This document shows, piece after piece, positions 1 to 9,052 of a stretch of DNA of 64,000 nucleotides. The position numbers and the translations under genes were made by a program. Under the pieces are notes generated by a model that ran no database searches, had not been told where the DNA came from, and saw only the letters and a program-made list of their open reading frames with translations. Position 1 is the stretch's first letter. The number at the start of each line of letters is the position of its first letter. Origin of the DNA: Pseudomonadota bacterium (GTDB taxonomy: Bacteria > Pseudomonadota > Gammaproteobacteria > Burkholderiales > Burkholderiaceae_C); NCBI GenBank assembly GCA_023387335.1, contig JAEWIF010000050.1, forward strand, positions 97,533 through 161,532, in the 5' to 3' direction.

Positions 1-840
1 GTCAGCCAGGGCTTCTGGCGCCGCGCCCTGCGCAACCACAGCTTCGTGCTGGGCGGGCTGCTGACGCTGCTGCTGGTCGCGGCGGCCACGCTGTCGCTGG
101 CATGGACGCCGCACAACCCGTACGACGTGAACATCCCCGACCGGCTGCAAGGCCCGGGCGGCAACTACTGGCTGGGCACCGACCCGTACGGACGCGACAT
201 CGTGTCGCTGCTGCTGGTGGGCGCGCGCGCGTCCATCGTGGTGGGCTTCATCGCCGTCGGCATCGGCCTGGTGGTGGGCACGGCCTTCGGCCTGCTGGCT
301 TCGGCCCGGCGCGGCTGGACCGAGGAAATCATCATGCGCGTCGCCGACTTCGGCTTCGCGTTCCCGGCCATCCTCTCGGCCATCATGCTCACGGCGGTGT
401 TCGGCCCCGGCATGGTCAACGCGATCATCGCGATCGGCATCTACAACATCCCGACCTTCGCGCGCATCACGCGGGCCTCGGCCAACGCCATCTGGGCGCG
501 CGAGTTCGTGCTGGCCGCGCGCGCCTGCGGCAAGGGCGCCTTCAGCATCACGATGGAGCACGTGCTGCCCAACATCCTGTCGGTGCTGATCGTGCAGGCC
601 ACCATCCGCTTCGCCATCGCCATCCTCGCGGAAGCCGCGCTCTCCTACCTGGGCCTGGGCACGCAGCCGCCGCAGCCCTCGTGGGGCCGCATGCTCAGCG
701 AGGCGCAGACGCTGCTGTTCCAGGCGCCGATGCTGGCCGTGTACCCGGGCGTGGCCATCGCGCTGGCCGTTCTGGGCCTCAACCTGATGGGCGACGGCCT
801 GCGCGACGTGTTCGACCCGCGCCTCGCGCGCAAGCGCTGA
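1..840 (+). CDS. Peptide-type ABC transporter permease, DppC-like (5' end cut by window)
   Basis: Inner-membrane permease of a dipeptide/oligopeptide-type ABC importer. The frame is already open at base 1, so the gene starts upstream; 279 codons are visible. A GTG at 46 is only an internal codon. The visible start has the basic then hydrophobic stretch typical of DppC/OppC N-termini, followed by several hydrophobic helices. The cytoplasmic EAA loop, which contacts the ATPases, reads EAALSYLGLG near the C-terminus, and the protein ends in the family-typical GDGLRDVFDPRL. It lies 16 nt before the first ATPase gene and is the second of what should be a permease pair. Substrate cannot be read from the sequence. 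Confidence 0.93.
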   Translation, partial: VSQGFWRRALRNHSFVLGGLLTLLLVAAATLSLAWTPHNPYDVNIPDRLQGPGGNYWLGTDPYGRDIVSLLLVGARASIVVGFIAVGIGLVVGTAFGLLASARRGWTEEIIMRVADFGFAFPAILSAIMLTAVFGPGMVNAIIAIGIYNIPTFARITRASANAIWAREFVLAARACGKGAFSITMEHVLPNILSVLIVQATIRFAIAILAEAALSYLGLGTQPPQPSWGRMLSEAQTLLFQAPMLAVYPGVAIALAVLGLNLMGDGLRDVFDPRLARKR

Positions 841-856
841 CGACCAGAGAAAGACG

Positions 857-1849
857 ATGGCGCTGCTCGAAGTCCGCAACCTCGATGTGACATTGCAGAC
901 CCAGCGCGGCCCGGCGCGCGCCGTGCGCGACGTCAGCTTCACGCTGGAGCGCGGCCAGACGCTGGGCCTCGTGGGCGAATCCGGCTGCGGGAAATCCATC
1001 ACCGCGATGTCGCTGATGGGCCTGCTGCCGGAGAACGCCAAGGTCGGCGGCAGCATCCGCCTCGAAGGCCGCGAGATCGTCGGCCTGCCCGAGCGCCAGC
1101 TGTGCGAGCTGCGCGGCGACCGCATCGGCATGATCTTCCAGGAGCCGATGACGGCCCTGAACCCGGTGCACTCCGTGGGCCGCCAGGTGGCCGAGCCGCT
1201 GCGGCTGCACCGCGGCATGTCCTCCGCGGCCGCGCGCAAGGAAGCCATCGCGCTGCTCGACCGCGTGGGCATCCCCGACGCGGCGCGCCGCATCGACGCC
1301 TACCCGCACCAGTTCTCCGGCGGGCAGCGCCAGCGCATCACCATCGCGATGGCGCTGGCCTGCGGTCCCGACCTGCTGATCGCCGACGAGCCCACCACCG
1401 CGCTGGACGTCACCATCCAGCGCCAGATCCTCGAGCTGATCCGCGGCCTGGTGGCCGAGCGCGGCATGGCGCTGATCCTGATCTCGCACGACCTGGGCGT
1501 GGTGGCGCAGAACGTCGCCCGGATGATGGTGATGTACGGCGGCGAGGTGGTGGAGGACGGTCCCACGGCCGAAGTGTTCGCCAATCCCTCGCACCCCTAC
1601 ACGCTGGGCCTGTTCGGCGCGCGTCCGCGCCTGGGCGCGCCGCGCGGAGGGCGCCTGACGACCATCCCCGGCACCGTGCCCGAACTCGTGGACCTGCCGC
1701 CCGGCTGCCCGTTCGCGGGCCGCTGCCGCTTCACCATCCCCGAATGCCAGCTCACGCAGCCGCCGCCGGTCGCCGTGGGTCCCGGCCAGCACGCGCGCTG
1801 CATCCGGCTGGACGCCGTGGCCGCGGAGAAGGTGCAGGTCGCCGCATGA
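857..1849 (+). CDS. Peptide ABC transporter ATP-binding protein, DppD-like
   Basis: Cytoplasmic ATPase subunit (330 aa) of the same importer. Walker A is GESGCGKS at residues 40-47, the ABC signature SGGQRQR is near residue 154, and Walker B with the catalytic Glu reads LLIADEPTTALD. The C-terminus carries the oligopeptide/dipeptide transporter extension with clustered cysteines (GCPFAGRC and following), which in DppD/OppD relatives can bind an iron-sulfur cluster. The start is ATG 857 after an AGAAAGA purine stretch. Its stop overlaps the next ATPase start in ATGA, which suggests translational coupling of a DppD/DppF-type pair. Confidence 0.95.
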   Translation: MALLEVRNLDVTLQTQRGPARAVRDVSFTLERGQTLGLVGESGCGKSITAMSLMGLLPENAKVGGSIRLEGREIVGLPERQLCELRGDRIGMIFQEPMTALNPVHSVGRQVAEPLRLHRGMSSAAARKEAIALLDRVGIPDAARRIDAYPHQFSGGQRQRITIAMALACGPDLLIADEPTTALDVTIQRQILELIRGLVAERGMALILISHDLGVVAQNVARMMVMYGGEVVEDGPTAEVFANPSHPYTLGLFGARPRLGAPRGGRLTTIPGTVPELVDLPPGCPFAGRCRFTIPECQLTQPPPVAVGPGQHARCIRLDAVAAEKVQVAA

Positions 1850-2667
1850 GCACGACGACGCCGCTGCTGCAGGTGCAGGACCTGGTGCGGCACTACACGA
1901 TGCCGCGCGAGAAGCTCTTCGGTCCGCCGCCGGTGGTGCAGGCGCTCAACGGCGTGAGCTTCAGCATCGAGGCCGGCCGCAGCCTGGGCATCGTGGGCGA
2001 GTCGGGCTCCGGCAAGTCCACGCTCGCGCGGCTGGTGATGGCGCTGGACTCGCCCACCGCCGGCAGCGTGCGCATGCAAGGCCGCGACCTGCACGCTCTG
2101 CCTGCGCAGGAACTGCGCCGCGCGCGGCGCGATTTCCAGATGGTGTTCCAGGACCCGTACGGCTCGCTCGATCCGCGCCAGACCGTGGAGCGCATCGTGT
2201 GCGAGCCGCTCGCGGCCCAGGGCGGCGCGAGCGCGGCTGAACGGCGCGAGCGCGCTTCCGAGGTGCTGGCCTCGGTGGGCCTGCGCGCCAACGACCTGGG
2301 CAAGTACCCGCACGAGTTCTCCGGCGGCCAGCGCCAGCGCATCGCGATCGCGCGCGCGCTCATCACGCGGCCCAAGCTCATCGTGGCCGACGAGCCGGTG
2401 AGCGCGCTCGACGTCTCGGTGCAGGCGCAGGTGCTCAACCTCATGCAGGACCTGCAGGTCCGATTCGGCGTGACGTACATGCTGATCAGCCACGACCTCG
2501 CGGTGGTCGACCACCTCTGCGACGACGTCGCCGTGCTCTGGCAGGGCCGCATCGTCGAACAGGGGCCGCCGCAGCGCCTGTTCCATGCCGCCGAACATCC
2601 GTACACGCGCGCGCTGCTCGAAGCCGTCCCGCGCGCGGAGCCACCGGGAGCGCGCGCGGCCGCATAA
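1846..2667 (+). CDS. Peptide ABC transporter ATP-binding protein, DppF-like
   Basis: Second ATPase subunit (273 aa), expected to heterodimerise with the preceding one. Walker A is GESGSGKST, the signature is SGGQRQR and Walker B is LIVADEPVSALD, all in the usual order. The N-terminus has the DppF-like segment with LFGPPPVVQALNGVSF before the P-loop. The start ATG at 1846 overlaps the upstream stop by four bases. It ends 82 nt before the binding-protein gene; that gap holds a stem-loop. Confidence 0.95.
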   Translation: MSTTTPLLQVQDLVRHYTMPREKLFGPPPVVQALNGVSFSIEAGRSLGIVGESGSGKSTLARLVMALDSPTAGSVRMQGRDLHALPAQELRRARRDFQMVFQDPYGSLDPRQTVERIVCEPLAAQGGASAAERRERASEVLASVGLRANDLGKYPHEFSGGQRQRIAIARALITRPKLIVADEPVSALDVSVQAQVLNLMQDLQVRFGVTYMLISHDLAVVDHLCDDVAVLWQGRIVEQGPPQRLFHAAEHPYTRALLEAVPRAEPPGARAAA

Positions 2668-2685
2668 GTGAATCCCCCTTGCGCC

Positions 2686-2710
2686 GCATCATTCGCCTCG
2701 GGGATGATGC
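2686..2710 (+). other. Stem-loop between ATPase and binding-protein genes
   Basis: GCATCAT at 2686-2692 and ATGATGC at 2704-2710 form a perfect 7-bp stem with an 11-nt loop in the 82-nt gap. No U-tract follows, so it is not a standard terminator. In several ABC operons a stem-loop next to the binding-protein gene shapes differential mRNA stability. That role here is inference. Confidence 0.4.
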
Positions 2711-2749
2711 GCGGACCGATTTCCCATCGATCCCACTGGAGCGAACAAC

Positions 2750-4246
2750 ATGCTGAAACGACGGACCGTCCTCTCCTCCGCAGCCCTGGCCAGCCTGCCG
2801 CTGGCCCTGCCGGAACTGGCCCTGGCGCAGGGCCGCAGCAAGGATTCGATCGTCATCGCCATGACCCTGGAACCGCCGGGGCTCGATCCCACGGCCGGCG
2901 CAGCTTCGGCGATCGCGGAGATCACGCAGTACAACATCTACGAGACGCTCACCAAGATCAACTCCGACGGCAGCGTCACGCCGCTGCTGGCCGAAAGCTG
3001 GGAAGTCTCGCCCGACCTCACCACCTACACCTTCCGCCTGCGCAAGGGCGTGAAGTTCCACAACGGCGAGCCCTTCAACGCCCAGGCGGTCAAGTTCTCG
3101 TTCGACCGCGCGGGCGCCGAGAAGAGCACCAACAAGGACAAGCGCACCTTCGCCGCCCTGAGCACCCAGGTCGTCGATGACAACACGGTGGTGGTGCTGA
3201 CCAAGGAAATCGATCCGGACTTCCCGTTCCTGCTCGGCCAGGCCACGGCGGTGATCGTGGAGCCCAAGAGCGCCGACACCAACGCCACCAAGCCCGTGGG
3301 CACCGGCCCCTACCGCCTCGAGAACTGGATGAAGGGCTCGTCCGCGGTGCTGACCAAGTGGGACGGCTACCGAAACGCGGCCAACATCAAGATCCGCCGC
3401 GCCACCTTCCGCTTCATCGCCGATCCGTCGGCGCAGGTCGCGGCGCTGCTGTCGGGCGACGTGGATGCCGCGCCGCGCGGCATCTCCGGCCGCTCGGTGC
3501 CGCCGCTGCAGGGCAATCCGAACCTGCAGGTGATCGTGTCGGGTTCGCGCGCCAAGACCATCCTGGCGATCAACAACAAGAAGAAGCCGCTGGACGACAT
3601 CCGCGTGCGCCGCGCCATCGCCGCCGCCATCGACCGCAAGGCGGTGATCCAGGGCGCGGTGGACGGCTTCGGCGTGCCCATCGGCAGCCACTACGTTCCC
3701 GGCGCGCCGGGCTACGTCGACACCACGGGCGTCAATCCGTACAACCCGGAGAAGGCGCGCGCCCTGCTCAAGGAAGCCGGCATCACCGGTCCGCTGGAGC
3801 TGACCATTACGCTGCCGCCGCCTTCATACGCGCGCCAGGGCGGCGAGGTCATCGCCTCGCAGCTGTCCAAGGTGGGCATCACCGCCAAGCTGCAGAACGT
3901 GGAATGGGCGCAGTGGCTGTCGGGCACCTACGGCAACAAGAACTACGACCTCACCATCGTCTCCCACGTCGAGCCGTTCGACCTGGGCAACTTCGCCAAG
4001 CCCGACTACTACTGGAACTACTCCAGCCCGAAGTTCAACGAGCTGTACGGCAAGTACAAGGCGACCGGCAACCCCAAGGACCGCGCGCGCCTGGTGGGCG
4101 ACATCCAGAAGGTGCTTGCCGAGGACTGCGTGCACGCCTTCCTGTTCCAGCCGCAGTGGGTCACCGTCGCCAAGAAGGGCGTGCGCGGCCTCTGGAAGGA
4201 CATGCCGATCTTCGTGAACGACCTCTCGGCGCTGTCCTGGGCATGA
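2750..4246 (+). CDS. ABC transporter substrate-binding protein, SBP family 5
   Basis: Periplasmic solute receptor (498 aa) of the peptide/nickel/opine family 5. An N-terminal signal begins MLKRRTVLSS, a twin-arginine-like start, and probably ends at ALA near residue 26. The mature part shows family-5 landmarks: EPPGLDPT near the N-terminus, LAESWEVSPDLTTYTFRLRKGVKFHNGEPF cut here to its key residues W, F, R and G, and a GTGPY motif in the middle. The start ATG follows GGAGCG. Position at the end of the transporter genes and 13 nt before an amidase gene suggests the ligand is a peptide or another amide-containing compound, which is inference. Confidence 0.93.
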   Translation: MLKRRTVLSSAALASLPLALPELALAQGRSKDSIVIAMTLEPPGLDPTAGAASAIAEITQYNIYETLTKINSDGSVTPLLAESWEVSPDLTTYTFRLRKGVKFHNGEPFNAQAVKFSFDRAGAEKSTNKDKRTFAALSTQVVDDNTVVVLTKEIDPDFPFLLGQATAVIVEPKSADTNATKPVGTGPYRLENWMKGSSAVLTKWDGYRNAANIKIRRATFRFIADPSAQVAALLSGDVDAAPRGISGRSVPPLQGNPNLQVIVSGSRAKTILAINNKKKPLDDIRVRRAIAAAIDRKAVIQGAVDGFGVPIGSHYVPGAPGYVDTTGVNPYNPEKARALLKEAGITGPLELTITLPPPSYARQGGEVIASQLSKVGITAKLQNVEWAQWLSGTYGNKNYDLTIVSHVEPFDLGNFAKPDYYWNYSSPKFNELYGKYKATGNPKDRARLVGDIQKVLAEDCVHAFLFQPQWVTVAKKGVRGLWKDMPIFVNDLSALSWA

Positions 4247-4259
4247 GGAACGCACGCGC

Positions 4260-5699
4260 ATGACGAAGCAGTCCACGGGACATGCGCTGCATGAACTCTC
4301 CGCCGTCGAACTGATCGAGGGCTACCGCCGCCGCGAGTTCTCGCCGGTGGAGGTCACTCGCTCGGTGCTCGGCCACATCGAGCGCTGGGAAAGGCACCTG
4401 CAGGCGCTGTACCTGCCACATCCGGAGCGCGCGCTGGAACAGGCGCGCGCCAGCGAGCAGCGCTGGCTCAACCGCCAGCCGCTGGGGCCGATCGACGGCG
4501 TGCCGCTCACGCTGAAGGAGAACATCTCGACCGAGGGCGAGCCCACGCCGCTGGGCACCGCCGCGGTCGAGCTGGTGCCCGCGCCCGCCGACGCGCCCGC
4601 CGCGGCGCGCGTGCGCGAGAGCGGCGGCGTGCTGCTGGCCAAGACCACGATGCCGGACTACGGCATGCTGTCCTCGGGCCTTTCGAGCTTCCATCCGCTT
4701 TCGCGCAATCCCTGGAACCTGGGCATGACGCCGGGCGGCTCCAGCGCCGGCGCGGGCGCGGCGGCCGCCGCGGGCTACGGACCGCTGCACGTGGGCACGG
4801 ACATCGGCGGCTCGCTGCGGCTGCCGGCCGGCTGGTGCGGCATCTTCACGCTCAAGCCCAGCCTGGGCCGCATCCCGATCGATCCGCCCTACACCGGCCG
4901 CGCGGCCGGGCCGATGACGCGCACGGTCGCCGACTCGGCGCTGTTCATGCAGGTGCTCGCGCGGCCCGATGCGCGCGACAGCATGAGCCTGCCGTTCCAG
5001 GACATCGCCTGGCAGGACGCCGACGCGGGCGTGGCCAGGCTCAAGGGCCTGCGCATCGGCCTGCTGCTGGAAGCGGGCTGCGGCCTCGCCGTGCTGCCGC
5101 AGGTGAAGGCCGCGGTGGAGCACGCCGCGCGCCTGTTCGAGCGTGCCGGCGCGCACGTGCAACCGATCCCGCCGTTCATGACGCAGGGAATGCTGGACGG
5201 CATGGACCACTTCTGGCGCATGCGCTCGCACGTGGACATGAAGGCGCTGCCCGCCGAACGCCGCGAGAAGGTGCTGCCCTACATCCGCGCCTGGGCCGAC
5301 AGCGCCGCGGGCCTCGGCGGCGAGGCGGTGTTCAAGGCCGCCAGCCAGTTCCACGCCACGCGCGTCGCGGCGGTCAACGCCTTCCGCGCTTTCGACTACG
5401 TCATCTCGCCGGTGTCGCCGGTGCCGGCCTTCCCGGCGGAGCTGCCCTCGCCCACCAACGACCCGTTGCGGCCGCTGGAGCACATCGGCTTCACCGTGCC
5501 CTACAACATGTCGGAGCAGCCGGCCGCGTCGATCAACTGCGGCTACACCTCGGAAGGCCTGCCGATCGGCCTGCAGATCGCGGGCCAGCGCTTTGACGAC
5601 CTGGGCGTGCTGCAGGTCGCCCGCGCGTTCGAGTTGCTGCGCGAGCCGCAACGCCCCTGGCCCCAGCCGCCCTCGGAGGCGCTGGACCATGTGGACTGA
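4260..5699 (+). CDS. Amidase, amidase-signature family
   Basis: Hydrolase of 479 aa with the full Ser-cisSer-Lys triad of the amidase-signature fold: Lys86 in GVPLTLKEN, Ser161 in TPGGSSAGAG and the nucleophile Ser185 in DIGGSLRLPA. Members hydrolyse aliphatic, aryl or peptide amides; the GatA subunit is a relative, but no gatB or gatC is nearby, so a catabolic amidase is more likely. No signal peptide is seen, so it acts in the cytoplasm on imported substrate. It starts 13 nt after the binding-protein gene and its last bases overlap the next gene, so it belongs to the importer operon. Confidence 0.92.
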   Translation: MTKQSTGHALHELSAVELIEGYRRREFSPVEVTRSVLGHIERWERHLQALYLPHPERALEQARASEQRWLNRQPLGPIDGVPLTLKENISTEGEPTPLGTAAVELVPAPADAPAAARVRESGGVLLAKTTMPDYGMLSSGLSSFHPLSRNPWNLGMTPGGSSAGAGAAAAAGYGPLHVGTDIGGSLRLPAGWCGIFTLKPSLGRIPIDPPYTGRAAGPMTRTVADSALFMQVLARPDARDSMSLPFQDIAWQDADAGVARLKGLRIGLLLEAGCGLAVLPQVKAAVEHAARLFERAGAHVQPIPPFMTQGMLDGMDHFWRMRSHVDMKALPAERREKVLPYIRAWADSAAGLGGEAVFKAASQFHATRVAAVNAFRAFDYVISPVSPVPAFPAELPSPTNDPLRPLEHIGFTVPYNMSEQPAASINCGYTSEGLPIGLQIAGQRFDDLGVLQVARAFELLREPQRPWPQPPSEALDHVD

Positions 5700-7026
5700 C
5701 GCCCTCGGCAATCCGGTCACGCTGGACGGCGGCGGCGCGGGCCTCGCGGCGCTGAACGATTTCGTCGAGGGCTTCATCGCCAGCGAGGCGCGCGTGGCCG
5801 ACGTGCTCGCCGCCGCCGACGATCCCTCGCCGATCGTGCAGGCCAGCATCGCGGCGCTGCACATGTTCGCGGAGTCGCGCGAAGCGCCCACGAATGCGCG
5901 GCCCTTCCTCGATCGCGCCCTGGCCGGCGCCGCGCGCACCACGCCGCGCGAGCAGCGCTTCATCGCGGCCGTCGCGGCCTGGGTCGAAGGCGACATCCCG
6001 CACGCGATCGCGCTGCACGAGCAGCAGGCCCGCGAACATCCACGCGACCTGGCCTCGCTCAAGCTCGGGCACTACCACCTGTTCAACCGCGGCGACGCGC
6101 CCGGCATGCTGCGCACGGCGCTCGCCGCCGAGCCGCAGGCCGGCGACGTTCCGTACCTGCACGGCATGCTGGCCTTCGCCTGGGAGCAGTGCCACGGGCT
6201 GGAGCAGGCCGAGGTCCACGCGCGCTGCGCGATCGCGATGCGGCGCAAGGAGCCGTGGGCGCACCACGCGCTGGCGCACGTGATGCTCACGCAGGGCCGC
6301 ATCGGGGAAGGCCACGCTTTCCTGCGCGAGGTGAGCGACACCTGGAGCGGCCTGAACTCGTTCATGGTCACGCACAACTGGTGGCACCAGGCGCTGTTCG
6401 CGCTGGAGCTGGATCGCGCGGACGAAGTGCTCGAGCTCTACGACCGCCAGGTCTGGGGCGTGGCCAAGGACTACAGCCAGGACCAGATCAACGCGGTGTC
6501 GCTGCTCGCGCGGCTGGAGCTGGCCGGAGTGGACGTGGGCGATCGCTGGCAGGACGTGGCTTCGTACCTCGCGCCGCGCTTGAACGATCACGTCCTGCCG
6601 TTCCTCGACCTGCAGTACCTGCTCGGCCTCGCACGCGCGGGCCGGCCGGAAGCCGACGTGCTGCTGGCCCGCATGCAGTCGCACGCCGGCGAAGCGCGGC
6701 CCGACGAACGCGCCGCCTGGCAGGACGTCTGCCTGCCCGCGGGCCGCGGGCTCCTGGCCTGGTCGCGCGGCGAACACGAGCGGGCCGTGCGCGAACTCGG
6801 CCACGCCCTTCCCCGCATGCTGGAGATCGGCGGCAGCCATGCGCAGCGCGACCTCTTCACGCAGATCCATCTCGACGCGCTGATGCGCAGCGGCCACCTG
6901 AATGGCGTGCAGAACCTCCTGCAGCCGCTGGTCCGCTCGCAACCCGAGTCGCGACGGCTGCGTCGGCAGGGCGCGCAACTTTATGCGGCGCTGGGACTGG
7001 CGAACGCCGCGGAGCGGCTGCTGTGA
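5689..7026 (+). CDS. Tetratricopeptide-repeat protein, TTC38-like family
   Basis: Protein of 445 aa built of helical repeats. The opening (GNPVTLDGGGAGLAALNDFVEGF) and the later H-x-H and NWWHQALF segments match what I remember of the TTC38-like family found in animals and bacteria, whose biochemical role is unknown. No signal peptide or membrane segment is seen. ATG 5689 is chosen because the family-like sequence starts there; it lies inside the amidase 3' end (11-nt overlap), so the genes are probably translationally coupled. Its stop overlaps the GTG of the next gene. Confidence 0.8.
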   Translation: MWTDALGNPVTLDGGGAGLAALNDFVEGFIASEARVADVLAAADDPSPIVQASIAALHMFAESREAPTNARPFLDRALAGAARTTPREQRFIAAVAAWVEGDIPHAIALHEQQAREHPRDLASLKLGHYHLFNRGDAPGMLRTALAAEPQAGDVPYLHGMLAFAWEQCHGLEQAEVHARCAIAMRRKEPWAHHALAHVMLTQGRIGEGHAFLREVSDTWSGLNSFMVTHNWWHQALFALELDRADEVLELYDRQVWGVAKDYSQDQINAVSLLARLELAGVDVGDRWQDVASYLAPRLNDHVLPFLDLQYLLGLARAGRPEADVLLARMQSHAGEARPDERAAWQDVCLPAGRGLLAWSRGEHERAVRELGHALPRMLEIGGSHAQRDLFTQIHLDALMRSGHLNGVQNLLQPLVRSQPESRRLRRQGAQLYAALGLANAAERLL

Positions 7027-7733
7027 TCAAACTCGTCCTGATCCCCGGCCTGGCCGGCGACGCGGCCATGTGGCGCGACCAGCTCGCCGGCCTGGCCGAC
7101 CTGCATCCCGTGGTCACCGACGTCCACACCCGCCACGCCACGCTGCCGGAGATGGCGGCGGCCCTGCTCGCCCGCCACCCCGGCCCGCTGGCGCTGTGCG
7201 GCGCTTCCATGGGCGGCATGGTCGCGATGGAAGCCGCCCGCCAGGCGCCGGACCGCGTGCGCGGGCTCGCGCTGCTCGGCACCAGCGCGCAACCCGAGAA
7301 CGAGGAGATGCGCGGCATCCGCGAGAAGGCCATCGAGCTGTTCGCGCAGGGGCGCCTCGCCGAGGTGATCGAGCCGAACGCCGGCATGGCCTTCCACCCG
7401 GACCACGCGCGCGACGCCGAACTGGTCGGCCGCTACCTGGAGTTCGTGCTGCGCGCCGGAGCGGACCAGTTGATCCGCCAGAACCGCGCGGTGATCGCCC
7501 GGCCCGATGCGCGCCGACACCTGCCCTCGCTGCGCTGCCCGGTGCTGGTGATGTGCGGCGAGGACGACCAGCTCACGCCGCCGGAGCTGTCGCGCGAGAT
7601 CGCGCGGCTGGCGCCCCGCGCCGAGCTGGCGCTGGTCCCGCGCTGCGGGCACATGCTGACGATGGAAAGGCCGCAGGCGGTGAACGAGGCGCTGCGGCGC
7701 TGGTTCGCGCGGCTCAGCCGCCCAGGCTCTTGA
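7023..7733 (+). CDS. Alpha/beta hydrolase
   Basis: Cytoplasmic hydrolase of 236 aa with an intact triad: nucleophile Ser62 in the elbow GASMGGM, Asp182 in GEDDQLTPP, and His210 in RCGHMLT. The oxyanion region LIPGLAGDAAMW is near the N-terminus. The start is GTG 7023, inside the upstream stop (GTGA overlap); no ATG gives a comparable N-terminus. It is the last gene of the transporter-amidase operon and converges on coaD with a 20-nt overlap of 3' ends. Ester, lactone or similar substrates are possible; none is visible from sequence. Confidence 0.88.
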   Translation: MIKLVLIPGLAGDAAMWRDQLAGLADLHPVVTDVHTRHATLPEMAAALLARHPGPLALCGASMGGMVAMEAARQAPDRVRGLALLGTSAQPENEEMRGIREKAIELFAQGRLAEVIEPNAGMAFHPDHARDAELVGRYLEFVLRAGADQLIRQNRAVIARPDARRHLPSLRCPVLVMCGEDDQLTPPELSREIARLAPRAELALVPRCGHMLTMERPQAVNEALRRWFARLSRPGS

Positions 7734-8211
7734 CCTTTTCCTGCAGTCGGCGCTGCACGGTGGGCGAGACGAACTTGTCGATCTCGCCGCCCAGCACCGC
7801 GATCTCGCGCACGAAGGTGCTGCTGATGAACTGGTACTTGTCGCTGGGCGTGAGGAACACCGTCTCCACGTCGGGCATCAGGCTGCGGTTCATGCCGGCC
7901 AGCTGGAATTCGTAGTCGAAGTCGGTCACCGCGCGCAGGCCGCGAACCATGGCCTTGCCGCCGCGGGCCACGACGAAGTCGCGCAGCAGGCCGGAGAAGC
8001 TTTCGACCGTGACCTGCGGGAAGGGCTTGACCACCTCGCGCGCCATCTCGATGCGCTCGGGCAGCGTGAACATCGCCTTCTTGTGGTGGCCGGCCGCGAC
8101 GGCGACGATCACCCTTTCGAACAACTGGGTTGCACGCCGCACCACGTCCTCATGGCCCAGGGTCATGGGATCGAAGGTGCCGGGGTAGACGGCGATGACG
8201 GAATGGGCCAT
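7714..8211 (-). CDS. coaD: Phosphopantetheine adenylyltransferase (PPAT)
   Basis: Catalyses the penultimate step of coenzyme A synthesis, ATP plus 4'-phosphopantetheine to dephospho-CoA and pyrophosphate, in the cytoplasm. The protein (165 aa, normal length) opens with AVYPGTFDPMTLGHEDVV, carrying the nucleotidyltransferase TxGH motif, and has the conserved ISSTFVREIA segment near the C-terminus. The first ATG, at 8211 (MAHSVIAVYPG), is chosen; an upstream TTG would add five residues with no family support. It lies downstream of rsmD on the same strand, a pairing common in proteobacteria. Confidence 0.96.
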   Translation of the reverse strand: MAHSVIAVYPGTFDPMTLGHEDVVRRATQLFERVIVAVAAGHHKKAMFTLPERIEMAREVVKPFPQVTVESFSGLLRDFVVARGGKAMVRGLRAVTDFDYEFQLAGMNRSLMPDVETVFLTPSDKYQFISSTFVREIAVLGGEIDKFVSPTVQRRLQEKVKSLGG

Positions 8212-8245
8212 GGCGGTAATGGTCAAAAGGTCGAGCCGCTGGGGA

Positions 8246-8845
8246 TTATGGCCCGCCGGCCCGTCCCAGCAGGTGGGCGTGGACCGCGCCGGCCTTCAGG
8301 TGGCGATGGATTTCCAGGCCGGCGGCCTCGGCCTGCGCGGCCGACCACGCGGTGGGCGCTTCCAGGTAGAGCAGTCCCTGCCCGGCCAACGCGGGCACTG
8401 CGGCCGCGACCGCCTTGCCGAACAGGTCGGCGTCGAAGGGCGGGTCCAGGAACACCAGGTCCAGCCCGGCGCCGGCGAATTCCTTCAGCACCGACAAGCC
8501 ATTGGCCCGGCGCACCTCGACCGTTTCGGCGGACAGGCGCGTCTTGATCGCCCGCAAGGCGGCGACCAGCTCCGGGTCCTGCTCGACCATCACCACCTGT
8601 CCGGCGCCGCGCGACGCGGCTTCGAACCCGAGCGCGCCGGTGCCGGCGAAGGCGTCCAGGCAGCGCCAGCCGGCCAGGTCCTGGCCGAGCCAGTTGAAGA
8701 GGGTTTCGCGCACGCGGTCGGGCGTCGGTCGCAGGCCGGGCTTGTCGGCCACCGGCAGTCGGGTGCGCTTCCACTGGCCGCCGACTATGCGCACCTCGTT
8801 GGCGGGGCGGCGGGGCGGCGGCGCGGGTCGGGTGGTGCGAGGCAT
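8246..8845 (-). CDS. rsmD: 16S rRNA (guanine(966)-N(2))-methyltransferase
   Basis: SAM-dependent methylation of G966 in 16S rRNA during 30S assembly. The 199-aa protein shows the RsmD core: RIVGGQWKRTRLPV, then RPTPDRVRETLFNWL, the SAM-binding DAFAGTGALGFEA and the catalytic DPPF motif. The first 20 residues are a Pro/Arg-rich tail. It is followed by coaD on the same strand with a 34-nt gap and has its own short upstream region beyond the terminator at 8870-8901. Confidence 0.95.
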   Translation of the reverse strand: MPRTTRPAPPPRRPANEVRIVGGQWKRTRLPVADKPGLRPTPDRVRETLFNWLGQDLAGWRCLDAFAGTGALGFEAASRGAGQVVMVEQDPELVAALRAIKTRLSAETVEVRRANGLSVLKEFAGAGLDLVFLDPPFDADLFGKAVAAAVPALAGQGLLYLEAPTAWSAAQAEAAGLEIHRHLKAGAVHAHLLGRAGGP

Positions 8846-8869
8846 GGACCGCGCACTTTAAGCGAGGCC

Positions 8870-8901
8870 AAAAAAAAGACGCGGCACCTTGCGGGGCCGC
8901 G
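8870..8901 (-). terminator. Rho-independent terminator of the M16 peptidase operon
   Basis: Read on the minus strand, CGCGGC (8901-8896) pairs with GCCGCG (8885-8880) and is followed by eight T residues (8877-8870). It sits 150 nt downstream of the second M16 gene and just ahead of rsmD, isolating the two transcription units. Confidence 0.8.
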
Positions 8902-8925
8902 CCGTATTCCTCTCTGTTTTTATCT

Positions 8926-9044
8926 AGAGCCGGCTGTTGTTGCCTTTGTGGCCGGCTCTCCGAGTCCCATGTGACAGCTCGTGGAAAGGATTCTTCGCGA
9001 AAACGTCCCAGCCGCCTAGGTTGTCCCCCTGTCAGGTTTGACAG
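8926..9044. repeat. Two inverted repeats in the gap downstream of the M16 operon
   Basis: AGAGCCGGC (8926-8934) pairs perfectly with GCCGGCTCT (8951-8959), loop 16 nt. CTGTCA (9029-9034) pairs with TGACAG (9039-9044), loop 4 nt. Both lie between the M16 stop codon and the U-tract terminator and have no U-tract of their own. They may be 3'-UTR structures that protect the mRNA; no other role is visible. Confidence 0.4.
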
Positions 9045-9052
9045 TTTCGTTG

